Below, piece by piece: positions 32,817 through 42,069 of a stretch of 61,263 bases of DNA; positions within the stretch are counted from its first letter, which is position 1; each line of letters opens with the position of its first letter. This DNA is from Opitutaceae bacterium (GTDB taxonomy: Bacteria; Verrucomicrobiota; Verrucomicrobiia; Opitutales; Opitutaceae). A model generated the notes under the pieces. That model saw nothing but the letters and a program-made list of their open reading frames with translations, was not told the DNA's origin and searched no databases. The stretch lies in assembly GCA_024711005.1 (NCBI GenBank), contig JANJTQ010000342.1, positions 1 through 61,263 on the forward strand, in the 5' to 3' direction. The position numbers and the translations under genes are program-made.

Positions 32817-32851
32817 GGCCGCGCGAAAATAAATCGCGCGGCCTTTTTTTT
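32817..32851 (+). terminator. Intrinsic terminator between rplO and secY
   Basis: GGCCGCGCG (32817-32825) pairs with CGCGCGGCC (32835-32843) around a 9-base loop, followed directly by eight Ts (32844-32851). It starts 11 bases after the rplO stop and ends 32 bases before secY, a place where most bacteria have none. secY must then rely on read-through or its own promoter. Confidence 0.92.
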
Positions 32852-32883
32852 CTCACGAATTTCATTCCTTCGTTTTCACCGCT

Positions 32884-34386
32884 GTGCTTTCCGCTTTCAC
32901 GAACTCCCTGAAGATCCCCGAGCTTCGCTCGCGCATTTTCTACACCCTCGCCCTCCTCTTTGTCGCGCGCGTTGGTGCGCACATTCCGCTTCCGGGACTC
33001 AATCCCGCGCCGCTGGCCGCCTTCTTTAAGGAACAGGCCGGCAGCACGGGCGGCGCCTTGGTGGGGCTCTACAATATGTTCACCGGCGGCGCCCTCGTGA
33101 AGGGCGCGGTCTTCGCGCTCGGCATCATGCCCTATATCAGCGCGTCGATCATCTTCCAATTGATGACCGCGGTGGTCCCTGCGCTCAGCCGGCTTCAGCA
33201 AGAGGGCGATGTGGGGCGGCAAAAGCTTACCCAGTATACCCGCTACGCCACTCTGATTATTTGTTTGGTGCAAGGCACGCTACTCATTCTGGCGTTGGAG
33301 AATCCGGCCCGTCTCTTCGGACCGAATTTCGATGTGAACCTTTACGGCTCCATCGTAATCGCGCCGAAGGCGTGGTTCTTGATTACCTCCGTCATCTTCA
33401 TGACCGCGGGCACGCTCCTCCTGATGTGGCTCGGTGAGCAGATTACCCAACGAGGTATTGGCAACGGTGTGTCCCTGTTGATCACCGTCGGTATTTTGGC
33501 GGACATCCCCGGTGCCGCGACGACTGCCTATCAACTCTTCTTCCCTGCGATCGGAGTCAAGGGACTCGGACTTCCTCAAGCGATTGTGATGGTCCTGCTT
33601 TTTGTGCTCGTGACGATGGGCATCATTCTCGTTGTTCAAGGGCAGCGTAAAATCCCCGTTCAATACGCGAAACGGGTGGTGGGTAATAAGGTCATGGGCG
33701 GACAAAGCTCATTCCTTCCACTCAAGGTAAACTACTCCGGCGTCATGCCGGTCATCTTCGCCAGCGCCATTTTGCTTTTTCCGCAGCAGATTTTTTCGCA
33801 GATTGGTGCCGCCTTTGATCTGAAGTTCTTAACCGATTTCGCTCAGAATCTCCTTCGCGGCCACTGGATCTATTACGCTTCGATGGGCACGCTCATTCTT
33901 TTCTTCAGCTATTTCTGGGTGTCTGTGATGTTCAAACCCATCCAGATCGCCGATGATCTGAAGAAATACGGCGGTTACATTCCGGGTGTTCGCCCGGGCG
34001 AACCGACCGCGAAGTTTTTGGACTTCATCATGACACGCATGACCCTCGCGGGTGCGATCTTCCTCACGATTATCGCGGTGATGCCGGACGTGTTTCTTTT
34101 CGAGCTCAACGTGCCCCAGCGTATCGCCATCTTCTTCGGCGGCACCGGCATGTTGATCACGGTCGGCGTCATCCTCGACACGATGAAGCAGATCGAAACG
34201 TTCTTGTTGCAGCGCCACTATGACGGATTCCTCAAGAAAGGCCGCATCCGGGCCCGGAGTACGAATGCCCCTGGCGCCACCGGCGACGCGCTCAGTCACG
34301 AGGCCGTGATGAAGATCGCGCTTCCGATGCTCGGTCTGCTGCTTCTTGGCGTCGGAATTTGGGCCTACAAGATTATTAACCAATAA
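32884..34386 (+). CDS. secY: Preprotein translocase subunit SecY
   Basis: A 500-residue, ten-helix protein forming the SecYEG channel. It starts at GTG (LSAFTNSLKIPELRSRIFYT), and contains RVGAHIPLPGLNP, the plug/TM2 segment GIMPYISASIIFQLM, GIGNGVSLLITVGILADIP and KYGGYIPGVRPGEPT. It is longer than the usual 430-450 residues, mainly from enlarged loops (for example after LIICLVQGTLLILALE). No clear Shine-Dalgarno sequence precedes the GTG. Confidence 0.97.
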   Translation: MLSAFTNSLKIPELRSRIFYTLALLFVARVGAHIPLPGLNPAPLAAFFKEQAGSTGGALVGLYNMFTGGALVKGAVFALGIMPYISASIIFQLMTAVVPALSRLQQEGDVGRQKLTQYTRYATLIICLVQGTLLILALENPARLFGPNFDVNLYGSIVIAPKAWFLITSVIFMTAGTLLLMWLGEQITQRGIGNGVSLLITVGILADIPGAATTAYQLFFPAIGVKGLGLPQAIVMVLLFVLVTMGIILVVQGQRKIPVQYAKRVVGNKVMGGQSSFLPLKVNYSGVMPVIFASAILLFPQQIFSQIGAAFDLKFLTDFAQNLLRGHWIYYASMGTLILFFSYFWVSVMFKPIQIADDLKKYGGYIPGVRPGEPTAKFLDFIMTRMTLAGAIFLTIIAVMPDVFLFELNVPQRIAIFFGGTGMLITVGVILDTMKQIETFLLQRHYDGFLKKGRIRARSTNAPGATGDALSHEAVMKIALPMLGLLLLGVGIWAYKIINQ

Positions 34387-34405
34387 GGGCTTTACTTCGG
34401 CTTCG

Positions 34406-34870
34406 GTGTCTGCACGCTCTGACCTCTTTTCTTCTTTCGGCGCTCCCGCCAAACAGAAGTTCTTACTGCTCGGTTCGTCCCCTTTTCTTTCGGAAAACGG
34501 GAAGAGTCAGCTTCGTTCTTTGAATATTGAGCACGTCTCTCCTGCCGAACTGATACGGCAGGAGATTTCGCGTGGCTCGCCTCTCGGCCAAACGGTCGAG
34601 CGGGCGATCCGTCAAGAATCACCCTTGGCGGACGAAACCATGATCGCACTCGTGCGACGCTGGTTTTGGGCACGCAAACCTGATGCGGGTTTCGCCCTGA
34701 CGGGATTCCCGGCTACGTTGCTCCAAGCCAAAGTATTCGATGAATGGCTCGATACTCGTGAAGAAACTCTTCACGGCGTCATCGCCGCCCCCGGTTCTGT
34801 CGGACCGGTTATCGAACACTATCGCACCCTCGGTCTTCTCTTGGAAGACGATGCTTTTGCCGCCGCATGA
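34406..34870 (+). CDS. Adenylate-kinase-like protein without LID and with a broken P-loop
   Basis: A 154-residue protein from a GTG 19 bases after secY. It keeps the Adk frame (VSPAELIRQEISRGSPLG, LADETMIALVRRWFWARKPD, GFALTGFPATLLQAKVFDEW and a tail GPVIEHYRTLGLLLEDD) and occupies the normal adk position between secY and map. Yet the P-loop is GSSPFLSENGKSQ instead of GPPGAGKGTQ, DGFPRT has become TGFPAT (catalytic Arg lost), and about 60 residues covering the LID are missing (usual length about 214). Probably catalytically dead. Its stop overlaps map (ATGA). Confidence 0.8.
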   Translation: MSARSDLFSSFGAPAKQKFLLLGSSPFLSENGKSQLRSLNIEHVSPAELIRQEISRGSPLGQTVERAIRQESPLADETMIALVRRWFWARKPDAGFALTGFPATLLQAKVFDEWLDTREETLHGVIAAPGSVGPVIEHYRTLGLLLEDDAFAAA

Positions 34871-35637
34871 TTCCTATTAAAAACAAAGAGGGGATCGCGC
34901 GGATGCGTGAATCCTGTGCGATTGCCGCCCTCGTGCTACAGCAGCTCAAAGAGCTCGTGCGCCCGGGGATCACGACCTATGACTTGGATCAGGCCGCGCG
35001 CGATTTTATCGCCCGGCAGGGAGCCCGCAGTGCATGTTATGGCTATAAGATCGGAAATCGGCGATTTCCTGCCTATACCTGCCTTTCGGTCAATGAAGAG
35101 GTTGTTCACGGCATCGGATCGCTGAAGCGCGTTCTTCGCGATGGCGATGTCGTCTCCCTTGATGTCGTCATAGAATATAACGGCTACATCGGCGATAACG
35201 CCACCACCGTGGCGCTGGGATCGGTTTCACCGCGTGTGGCCGAACTCCTCAAGATCTCCGAAGAGGCCCTTTATCTCGGCATCAAGCAGGCGACCGTCGG
35301 TAACCGCATTGGCGATATTTCGCATGCGATCCAAACCTACGTTGAAGCCCACGGCTTCGGTGTCGTCCGCGATCTTGTTGGACACGGCGTCGGTATCTCG
35401 ATGCACGAAGAACCGCAGATCCCGAACTTCGGTCGTCGCAACTCGGGCGAGAAGATCAAGCCCGGAATGACTCTCGCGATTGAACCGATGGTAAACCTCG
35501 GCACCTACCGAACGAAGACGCTTAGCGACGGTTGGACGATTGTCACTGCCGACAACATGCCCGCCGCCCACTTCGAACACACCGTGCTCACCACAGAAAA
35601 TGGCCCTGAAATCCTGACGATTCCAAAGCCCCTCTGA
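34867..35637 (+). CDS. map: Methionine aminopeptidase, type I
   Basis: A 256-residue dimetal peptidase removing the initiator Met. Metal ligands are visible in SLDVVIEYNGYIGDNATTVA (two Asp), VGHGVGISMHEEPQIPNFG (His), MTLAIEPMVNLG (Glu) and near the C-terminus. There is no N-terminal zinc or SH3 extension. Its start overlaps the preceding Adk-like gene by 4 bases. The usual infA-rpmJ pair does not follow; rpsM starts 93 bases on. Confidence 0.98.
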   Translation: MIPIKNKEGIARMRESCAIAALVLQQLKELVRPGITTYDLDQAARDFIARQGARSACYGYKIGNRRFPAYTCLSVNEEVVHGIGSLKRVLRDGDVVSLDVVIEYNGYIGDNATTVALGSVSPRVAELLKISEEALYLGIKQATVGNRIGDISHAIQTYVEAHGFGVVRDLVGHGVGISMHEEPQIPNFGRRNSGEKIKPGMTLAIEPMVNLGTYRTKTLSDGWTIVTADNMPAAHFEHTVLTTENGPEILTIPKPL

Positions 35638-35730
35638 TTCATCCTATTTTCCCGCTTTCCGGACCGACCGGCCACCGCCGCAGGTCCTGTTTCTCACACT
35701 TCCACGTTAAAGTTAAACTAAACCACATCC

Positions 35731-36108
35731 ATGCCACGTATCCTCGGTGTTGATATTCCCGCGAAGAAGAAAATCGCGTACTCCCTCCGTTACATCTACG
35801 GTATCGGTCCCGTCCGGGCCGACCTGATCGTCAAAGAAGTCGGTATCGATCCCGATTCCCGCGCTGAAGCCCTCACTGAGGAGCAGCTCAACAAGATCCT
35901 TCATGTCATCACCGAAAACAAATGGGTGGTGGAAGGCGATCTCCGCCGCGATATCACTGGCAATCTGAAACGCCTCCAGGCGATCAGCTGCTACCGTGGC
36001 ATTCGTCATCGCAAGAGCCTGCCCGTTCGCGGTCAGCGCACCAGCACCAACGCCCGCACCCGCAAGGGCCCGCGTCGCACCGTCGGCGTCACCAAGGCCA
36101 AAGCCTAA
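35731..36108 (+). CDS. rpsM: 30S ribosomal protein S13
   Basis: A 125-residue protein of the 30S head. [39 protein letters not shown] and the C-terminal [34 protein letters not shown] are canonical. First gene of the alpha cluster here. Confidence 0.99.
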   Translation: MPRILGVDIPAKKKIAYSLRYIYGIGPVRADLIVKEVGIDPDSRAEALTEEQLNKILHVITENKWVVEGDLRRDITGNLKRLQAISCYRGIRHRKSLPVRGQRTSTNARTRKGPRRTVGVTKAKA

Positions 36109-36120
36109 TCATTTACTACC

Positions 36121-36732
36121 ATGGCTGAAGAAAAGTCCGCTCCCAAAAAAGAAAAGGCCCCGAAGGCCGCCGCTGCCGGCGCCGAGGTCAATGCTCCTGC
36201 TGCCGAGAAGCCTGCAAAGGCCCCCAAGGCCGCCAAGACCGAAGGTGCCGAAGGCGCAGCTCCCGCTCCTGCGGCTGAGAAGCCGGCCGAACTCGTCGGT
36301 GGTGTTGCCAAGCAGCCCACGGCCGAGGACCTCCTCAAGGAGGAGCTTGGCACGATCAAGATCCGCAAGGCAAAAGGCTCCAAGAACATCACTTCCGGTG
36401 TCGCCAACATTCTTGCCTCCTTCAACAACACGATCGTCTCGATCACCGACCAAAAGGGTGCGGTTATCTCCTGGTCCAGCGCCGGCAAATGCAACTTCCG
36501 TGGTTCGCGCAAGTCCACCGCCTACGCCGCCCAGGTCGTCGCCCAGGATGCCGCCCGCAATGCCATGTCTCATGGTCTCAAGGACGTCGTGATCAAGGTT
36601 TCCGGTCCCGGCCTCGGTCGTGACAGCGCCATCCGCGCCCTCCAGGCGATCGGCTTGGAAATCAATACCATCATCGACGTGACGCCGGTGCCGCACAACG
36701 GCTGCCGTCCCCGCAAGCGCCGCCGCGTCTAA
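36121..36732 (+). CDS. rpsK: 30S ribosomal protein S11 with a 74-residue N-terminal extension
   Basis: A 203-residue protein; bacterial S11 is normally about 129. The core starts near residue 85 and is standard ([58 protein letters not shown]). The N-terminal 75 residues are low-complexity Ala/Lys/Pro/Glu (for example [17 protein letters not shown]), disordered in appearance. An internal methionine start is not available close to the core, so the extension appears to be translated. S11 lines the mRNA path at the platform. Confidence 0.96.
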   Translation: MAEEKSAPKKEKAPKAAAAGAEVNAPAAEKPAKAPKAAKTEGAEGAAPAPAAEKPAELVGGVAKQPTAEDLLKEELGTIKIRKAKGSKNITSGVANILASFNNTIVSITDQKGAVISWSSAGKCNFRGSRKSTAYAAQVVAQDAARNAMSHGLKDVVIKVSGPGLGRDSAIRALQAIGLEINTIIDVTPVPHNGCRPRKRRRV

Positions 36733-36782
36733 TCTGACGCGTATCCACCAAACGGATTCATTTTAAAACAAAGTAACCCACC

Positions 36783-37394
36783 ATGGCTCGTTACACAGGT
36801 CCCACCACCCGCATCAGCCGCCGTTTCGCCACGCCGATCTTCGGCTCCACGAAGGCGTTTGAAAAACGCAACTTCCCCCCCGGCCAGCACGGCCCCAAGC
36901 TCCGCCGCAAGCTCTCCGAGTATGCCGTCGGTCTGAACGAAAAGCAGAAACTCCGTTACACCTACGGTCTGCTTGAGCGTCAGTTCCGCCGCACCTTCGA
37001 GATCGCCAAGCGCGAGCGTGGCGTCACCGGCGAGCGCTTCCTGCAGCTCCTTGAGACCCGTCTCGATAGCGTCGTCTATCTCCTCGGTTTCGCCAAGAGC
37101 CGCGCCGCCGCCCGTCAGCTCGTCGGCCACGGCCACGTGCGCGTCAATGGTCGCAAGCTCGACATCGCCAGCGCCGTCGTGAAGGCCGGTGACGAGGTTG
37201 AGATCAAGAATCTCGCCTCCTCCCGCCAGCTCGCCCAGCGCAACTTGGAAGAAAACCGCGCCCGCCCCGTCCCGGGCTGGCTGACGCTTAACGCCGAGCA
37301 GTTCAAGGCCGTCGTCACCCGTCTGCCCAACCGCGACGAGATCGCCGCCAACATCAACGAGCAGCTCATCGTTGAATTCTACTCCCGCTTCTAA
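36783..37394 (+). CDS. rpsD: 30S ribosomal protein S4
   Basis: A 203-residue assembly-initiating protein. It has the zinc-free N-terminus (ARYTGPTTRISRRFATPIFG), the core KQKLRYTYGLLERQFRRTFE and the S4 RNA-binding domain LETRLDSVVYLLGFAKSRAA, RQLVGHGHVRVNGRKLDI. Standard order between rpsK and rpoA. Confidence 0.98.
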   Translation: MARYTGPTTRISRRFATPIFGSTKAFEKRNFPPGQHGPKLRRKLSEYAVGLNEKQKLRYTYGLLERQFRRTFEIAKRERGVTGERFLQLLETRLDSVVYLLGFAKSRAAARQLVGHGHVRVNGRKLDIASAVVKAGDEVEIKNLASSRQLAQRNLEENRARPVPGWLTLNAEQFKAVVTRLPNRDEIAANINEQLIVEFYSRF

Positions 37395-37433
37395 GCTGGA
37401 GTTTCCATCCAACCGCAGCAATCACTCGCCTCC

Positions 37434-38441
37434 ATGCCCAAACGCCTCGGAAAGTTCGAACTGCCCAATAAACTCACCAAGGTCGAGGAAGGTTCCACGC
37501 CTACCTACGCCAAGTTCATCGCCGAGCCCTTCGAAGCCGGCTATGGCCATACCATTGGCAACTCCCTGCGCCGCGTGCTCCTGAGCTCGATTGAAGGCTC
37601 CGCCATTTCCTCGATCAAGATCGAGGGCGTCCAGCACGAGTTCCAGAGCATCGACGGTGTTGTCGAAGATGTCACCGATATCGTCCTCAACCTGAAGAAG
37701 GTCCTCATTGTCTCCCAGAAACGCGAAGCTCTCACTTTGTCCATCAAGGTGAAGAATCGCGCCGGCGCCGTCACCGCCGCCGACATCCAGGCCGACGCCA
37801 ACATCACGATCATCAACCCCGACCAAGTGATTGCCACCTTGGAAAAGGGCGCCTCGTTCGAGGCAGAGGTCGAGATCAAGACCGGCCGCGGTTACTATCC
37901 CGGCGAGCAGAACAAGAAAGAAGAGCAGGCCATCGGCGTCATCCCGATCGACTCCCTTTTCTCGCCGGTTCGTCTCGTCAAGTATGCCGTCGAGAACACC
38001 CGCGTCGGCCAGATCACCGATTATGACAAGCTCATCCTCGAGATCTGGACGGACGGTCGTATCACCCCGGACGATTCCCTGAAGCAGGCCGGTTCGATTC
38101 TCAAGCACCACCTTGACGTGTTCGATCGCGTTAGCGACGAGGCCTATGAATTCGAAAACCAACAGTCCGAGGTCAGCGAGGAGCAGAACAAGCTCCGCAA
38201 GCTCCTCAACATGTCGGTCAACGAAATTGAGCTCTCCGTTCGCGCGGCGAACTGCTTGAACAACGCCAACATCACCACGGTCGGCGAACTCGCCATGAAG
38301 ACCGAGCAGGAGATGCTCAAGTATCGCAACTTCGGCAAGAAGTCGCTCAACGAAATCAAGGACAAGCTCGAGGCCCTCGGTCTTTCGCTTGGCATGAAGT
38401 TCGACGAGCGCCTCCTCGACGCTTCGAAGAAGGATGCCTGA
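37434..38441 (+). CDS. rpoA: DNA-directed RNA polymerase subunit alpha
   Basis: A 335-residue protein. The N-terminal assembly domain has AEPFEAGYGHTIGNSLRRVL, LSSIEGSAISSIKIEGVQHE, and the C-terminal domain with its UP-element/activator surface has SVNEIELSVRAANCLNNANI, TTVGELAMKTEQEMLKYRNF, GKKSLNEIKDKLEALGLSLG. Length typical. 39 bases after rpsD, 106 bases before rplQ. Confidence 0.99.
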   Translation: MPKRLGKFELPNKLTKVEEGSTPTYAKFIAEPFEAGYGHTIGNSLRRVLLSSIEGSAISSIKIEGVQHEFQSIDGVVEDVTDIVLNLKKVLIVSQKREALTLSIKVKNRAGAVTAADIQADANITIINPDQVIATLEKGASFEAEVEIKTGRGYYPGEQNKKEEQAIGVIPIDSLFSPVRLVKYAVENTRVGQITDYDKLILEIWTDGRITPDDSLKQAGSILKHHLDVFDRVSDEAYEFENQQSEVSEEQNKLRKLLNMSVNEIELSVRAANCLNNANITTVGELAMKTEQEMLKYRNFGKKSLNEIKDKLEALGLSLGMKFDERLLDASKKDA

Positions 38442-38547
38442 GTCGTATCCACTGATTAACTACTTCTTGCGGCGCTCGCGCCGTCCGTGCCGCCCAACGC
38501 TGCGGCGCGGATTGCCGATCGGGCGCCGCTCATAAACAAACAACACA

Positions 38548-39042
38548 ATGCGCCACAAAAAACACAGCCACTCTCTCGCCGGACGAAGCGCGTCCCATCG
38601 CGCCGCCATGCTTTCCAACATGGCCGCCTCCCTCATCGAGAACGACCGTATCGAGACCACCCTGGCCAAGGCCAAGGCCCTCCGTCCTTTCGTCGAAAAG
38701 ATCATCACGAAGGCCAAGCAGGCCGCCGCGAAGACCGAAAAGAAGGATGCCGTCCACCTCCGTCGCCTCGCCCTCAAGGACGTGCGTAACGAGGATGCCG
38801 TCACCCTCCTCTTCAACGAGAAGTACAAGGAGTTCGCCAACCGGAATGGTGGTTACACCCGCATCTACAAGCTCGCCCTCCCCCGTGTGGGTGATGCCGC
38901 CGAGATGGCCTTGATCGAGTTCGTCAAAGCCGACGACCAAGGTTACAAGAAGTCGAAGAAGCCCTCGAAGGCCAAGAAGGCCGCCGCTAAAACGGAAGCC
39001 GTCGCTCCCGCCGCGGAGGCTGCTCCCGAGGCTCAAGCCTAA
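38548..39042 (+). CDS. rplQ: 50S ribosomal protein L17 with a C-terminal tail
   Basis: A 164-residue protein; the core about 120 residues is standard (MRHKKHSHSLAGRSASHRAA, MLSNMAASLIENDRIETTLA, GGYTRIYKLALPRVGDAAEM). It ends in a Lys/Ala/Glu/Pro-rich tail (KKPSKAKKAAAKTEAVAPAA onward) like the S11 extension in composition. The 106-base spacer before it contains GC-rich dyads of unclear meaning. Confidence 0.98.
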   Translation: MRHKKHSHSLAGRSASHRAAMLSNMAASLIENDRIETTLAKAKALRPFVEKIITKAKQAAAKTEKKDAVHLRRLALKDVRNEDAVTLLFNEKYKEFANRNGGYTRIYKLALPRVGDAAEMALIEFVKADDQGYKKSKKPSKAKKAAAKTEAVAPAAEAAPEAQA

Positions 39043-39081
39043 ACCGGCGACGAGCGCCATCGGGCGCTTGCCTCTGTTCCG

Positions 39082-39116
39082 ACGCGCCGAAGAGCAATCT
39101 TCGGCGCGTTTTGTTT
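39082..39116 (+). terminator. Intrinsic terminator closing the ribosomal array
   Basis: A perfect 12-bp stem, ACGCGCCGAAGA (39082-39093) with TCTTCGGCGCGT (39098-39109), GCAA tetraloop, followed by a T-rich tract (TTTGTTTTTT). It lies 40 bases after rplQ. Confidence 0.93.
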
Positions 39117-39250
39117 TTTCCGCCGCGATCGCGAATGAATGGCGGTTTTCGCCTCCTTCGTACTCGTTCTTGTGGCTGACCAAGATCGCCAATCACTCGT
39201 TCTTCCCGCTGGCGCTCTTCCATCCGGCTTGCCGTACTGAATCCCATCCC

Positions 39251-39475
39251 ATGGGCCTGCAAATCGCCTCCGTTATTTACTGCCTGCTGGTGTCCGCTCT
39301 CTTTCTCGGACTCTGGTTGTACTATGACCATCGGGACCACGCTCGCTTTGAAGGCGAGCGTCGACGAACCACGTTTCGCTGCGTTCGTTGTAATCACCTG
39401 TATGTCGTGCGCGGTGAAGTTCAGGAGGGGCGTTGTCCCCGATGCGGACAGGAAAACAGCCGGCTCAAGTTCTAA
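39251..39475 (+). CDS. Small membrane protein with a zinc ribbon
   Basis: A 74-residue protein from the ATG at 39251. One transmembrane helix (ASVIYCLLVSALFLGLWLYY, residues 6-25) is followed by a charged linker (DHRDHARFEGERRRTTF) and a rubredoxin-like zinc ribbon: CVRCNHLYVV and CPRCGQENSRLKF, two CxxC pairs 18 residues apart. The ribbon would face the cytoplasm by the positive-inside rule. It lies alone between rplQ and guaA. Function unknown; an earlier in-frame start is possible but would cross the rplQ terminator. Confidence 0.8.
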   Translation: MGLQIASVIYCLLVSALFLGLWLYYDHRDHARFEGERRRTTFRCVRCNHLYVVRGEVQEGRCPRCGQENSRLKF

Positions 39476-39579
39476 CGTCTTCCTCAAACTCCCGCCGCAT
39501 TGACACCGTGCGCCCCGCTCGCGCACTTTTGCCGGCTTAATTCGCACAGCCATCACGCCCTTGGGCTCCCCCTTTCTTC

Positions 39580-41121
39580 ATGCCACAGACCATCGCCGTC
39601 ATTGATTTTGGATCGCAGTACACGCAGATCATCGCGCGTCGCATCCGCGAGTGCCAGGTTTACTCCAAGCTCTACCATTACACGGTCACCGCCGAGGAAC
39701 TCCGCAATGATGGTGTCATCGGGATCATTTTATCCGGTGGTCCAAGTTCCGTTTTTGCAAAGACGGCGCCCATTCCCGACAAGGGGATTTTCGAACTCGG
39801 TGTTCCGGTGCTGGGGATCTGCTACGGTATCCAGTTGATGGGGCATTTGCTCGGCGGTCAGGTCTCCAAAAGCGACCATCGCGAATACGGCCACGGCACG
39901 CTGACGATTCAGAAGCCGGGGCGTCTTTTCGCAAAGCTTCCCAAGAAACTCAAAGTTTGGAACTCTCACGGCGACCGCCTCATCAAGTTGCCCCCGGGAT
40001 TCACCGCCATTGGCACCACCGATAATTCAGAGTACGCGGTGATCGAGGACGCAAAGCGCGGTTTTTATGGCATTCAGTTTCACCCAGAGGTCTTTCACAG
40101 CGAGCGTGGCACCGATGTCGTCCGCAACTTCCTGATCGGCGTTTGCAAGGCGACGCAGGATTGGACCACCGATGATTTCATTGCCCAGTCGGTCGCCTCG
40201 ATTCGAAAAACGGTCGGTAAAAAGTCCCGTGTGCTTCTGGGGCTTTCCGGCGGCGTCGATTCGTCCGTGGCTGCCGCGCTCATCCACAAAGCCATTGGCA
40301 AGCAGCTTACCTGCGTGTTCGTCGACAACGGTCTTCTTCGCAAAGGCGAGCGCGAGGTCGTGGAGTCCCTTTACGCGCGGAACTTTAAGATCGACGTGCG
40401 TGTCGTGGACGCATCGGCCTTGTTCCTGCGCCGTCTGAAAGGGATCAGCGATCCCGAACAAAAGCGCAAAATCATTGGCCGCACCTTTGTCGAAGTGTTT
40501 GAAAAATCCCTCAAGTCCATCGGTGGCGCCGACTACCTCGCGCAAGGCACGCTTTATCCCGACGTGATCGAGAGTGTTGCGATCGGTAATAATCCGGCCG
40601 CGCTCATCAAGTCCCATCACAATGTCGGGGGGCTGCCCGAGCGCATGAAGCTCAAACTCCTCGAACCGCTTCGAGAACTCTTCAAAGATGAGGTTCGCGC
40701 CGTTGGCACCGCCTGCGGTCTTCCGCGTGAAGTGGTCTGGCGCCAGCCGTTCCCGGGCCCGGGCCTCGGTGTGCGTGTTGTCGGCGAGATCACCAAGGAC
40801 CGTCTTGAGATCCTTCGCAACGCCGACCACATCCTCCAGCACGAGATGATGGAAAGCGGGTGGTATTGGAAGGTCTGGCAGTCGTTCGCCGTGTTCCTCC
40901 CCGTCAAGTCGGTCGGCGTCGTCGGTGACGAGCGCAACTATTCTTACGTGATCGGCCTTCGTATCGTGGAGAGCATTGATGCGATGACCGCCGATTGGAC
41001 GCGCCTGCCTTACGACCTTCTTCAGAAAATCTCCTCCCGAATCACCAACGAGGTGCGCGGCGTCAGCCGTGTCGTTCTCGACATTAGTTCCAAGCCTCCA
41101 GCCACCATCGAGTGGGAGTGA
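39580..41121 (+). CDS. guaA: GMP synthase (glutamine-hydrolysing)
   Basis: A 513-residue enzyme converting XMP to GMP. Class I amidotransferase domain: nucleophile in [17 protein letters not shown] and His/Glu in [17 protein letters not shown]-pyrophosphatase domain: P-loop [17 protein letters not shown]. The C-terminal dimerisation domain ends [16 protein letters not shown]. All expected catalytic residues are present. 24 bases separate it from the next plus-strand gene. Confidence 0.99.
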   Translation: MPQTIAVIDFGSQYTQIIARRIRECQVYSKLYHYTVTAEELRNDGVIGIILSGGPSSVFAKTAPIPDKGIFELGVPVLGICYGIQLMGHLLGGQVSKSDHREYGHGTLTIQKPGRLFAKLPKKLKVWNSHGDRLIKLPPGFTAIGTTDNSEYAVIEDAKRGFYGIQFHPEVFHSERGTDVVRNFLIGVCKATQDWTTDDFIAQSVASIRKTVGKKSRVLLGLSGGVDSSVAAALIHKAIGKQLTCVFVDNGLLRKGEREVVESLYARNFKIDVRVVDASALFLRRLKGISDPEQKRKIIGRTFVEVFEKSLKSIGGADYLAQGTLYPDVIESVAIGNNPAALIKSHHNVGGLPERMKLKLLEPLRELFKDEVRAVGTACGLPREVVWRQPFPGPGLGVRVVGEITKDRLEILRNADHILQHEMMESGWYWKVWQSFAVFLPVKSVGVVGDERNYSYVIGLRIVESIDAMTADWTRLPYDLLQKISSRITNEVRGVSRVVLDISSKPPATIEWE

Positions 41122-41145
41122 TCTCCCGCCCGTCTTCATTACCCC

Positions 41146-41913
41146 ATGACAACACCGTTTCGTCTCCTTGCCGCCTTTACTATTTGTCTCTTGTCCGCAC
41201 TTGCGGTTCACGCTGCATCAGACGTCGACAAAGTGATCGCACGGGCGCGGGCCGGGGTGGGGAGTGAAGCGGCGCTCGCCGCCCTCAAGTCGCTGCATTA
41301 TACGGGGACGTTGACGACCACGGCGACCGATGACCAAGGGGTGTCCCGTCCGGTGAATGTGGCCATTGAAATCATCTTTCAGCGGCCTTATCGCCAGCGA
41401 ATCGTCGCGACCTCCGAGAACAAAATCGAGATCACCGCACTCGACGATTACGAGGGATGGCAGCGCGAACAGGATCCCGACGATTCGACCCGCTGGCGCA
41501 TGACCCTGCTTTCAAACGATCAAATCAAACGCCTTCGGGCGAACACGTGGGAAAACCTCTCCTTTTTCCGCGGGATTGAAAAACGCCGTGGCCATGTGGA
41601 GGACCTTGGCAAGGCGACCGTTGACGGGAAGAGCTGCCGGAAACTCGCTTTCAACCATGGCGACGGGATTGTGTTTACCCGCTATTTTAGTGATGCAACC
41701 GGCCGCCTCGTCCTGACTGAGACAGAGAATGGCGTCACGATTCGGGAAGAGGATGAAGTCGTGATCGAAGGGATTCGATTCCCTCGGAAGATTCTAAGCA
41801 CAAGCAAGTTGGATGATGGTAGTGAACGCAAGGTTACCATCGTTTTCGACAAGATTTCCGTCAACAAGACATTTGCGGACAGCTTGTTTACGGTGCCTGC
41901 GATGACTCGCTGA
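41146..41913 (+). CDS. Exported LolA/outer-membrane-lipoprotein-sorting-like protein
   Basis: A 255-residue protein with a signal peptide (PFRLLAAFTICLLSALAVHA, residues 4-23). The mature part is rich in beta strands: LKSLHYTGTLTTTATDDQG, RIVATSENKIEITALDDYEG, KLAFNHGDGIVFTRYFSDAT and PRKILSTSKLDDGSERKVTI. Strand pattern and the ending FADSLFTVPA resemble LolA/LolB-fold periplasmic proteins of the outer-membrane lipoprotein-sorting family. Specific function unknown. It follows guaA closely. Confidence 0.65.
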   Translation: MTTPFRLLAAFTICLLSALAVHAASDVDKVIARARAGVGSEAALAALKSLHYTGTLTTTATDDQGVSRPVNVAIEIIFQRPYRQRIVATSENKIEITALDDYEGWQREQDPDDSTRWRMTLLSNDQIKRLRANTWENLSFFRGIEKRRGHVEDLGKATVDGKSCRKLAFNHGDGIVFTRYFSDATGRLVLTETENGVTIREEDEVVIEGIRFPRKILSTSKLDDGSERKVTIVFDKISVNKTFADSLFTVPAMTR

Positions 41914-42069
41914 ACGCGGGTGGTGGATTGGCCGAACGGGGTGCTGCGATGGACGCCCGGATCAATCGTCGGCACCGCTCGCCCTCCCGAGCATCACGTT
42001 GGTACGCCGATTTCCGACTCGCGCCTGTAATGCAGGACGGGTAGTCCTTTCCGACTAATCCCATCACCC

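Noticed and set aside
34346-34405. An upstream TTG start of the Adk-like gene inside secY
   Set aside because: It would add 20 residues that only reflect the secY sequence in another frame; the GTG at 34406 right after the secY stop is more plausible.
38442-38547. Possible remnant of rpmJ in the GC-rich spacer before rplQ
   Set aside because: Neither strand gives an L36-like basic peptide with its Cys/His pattern.
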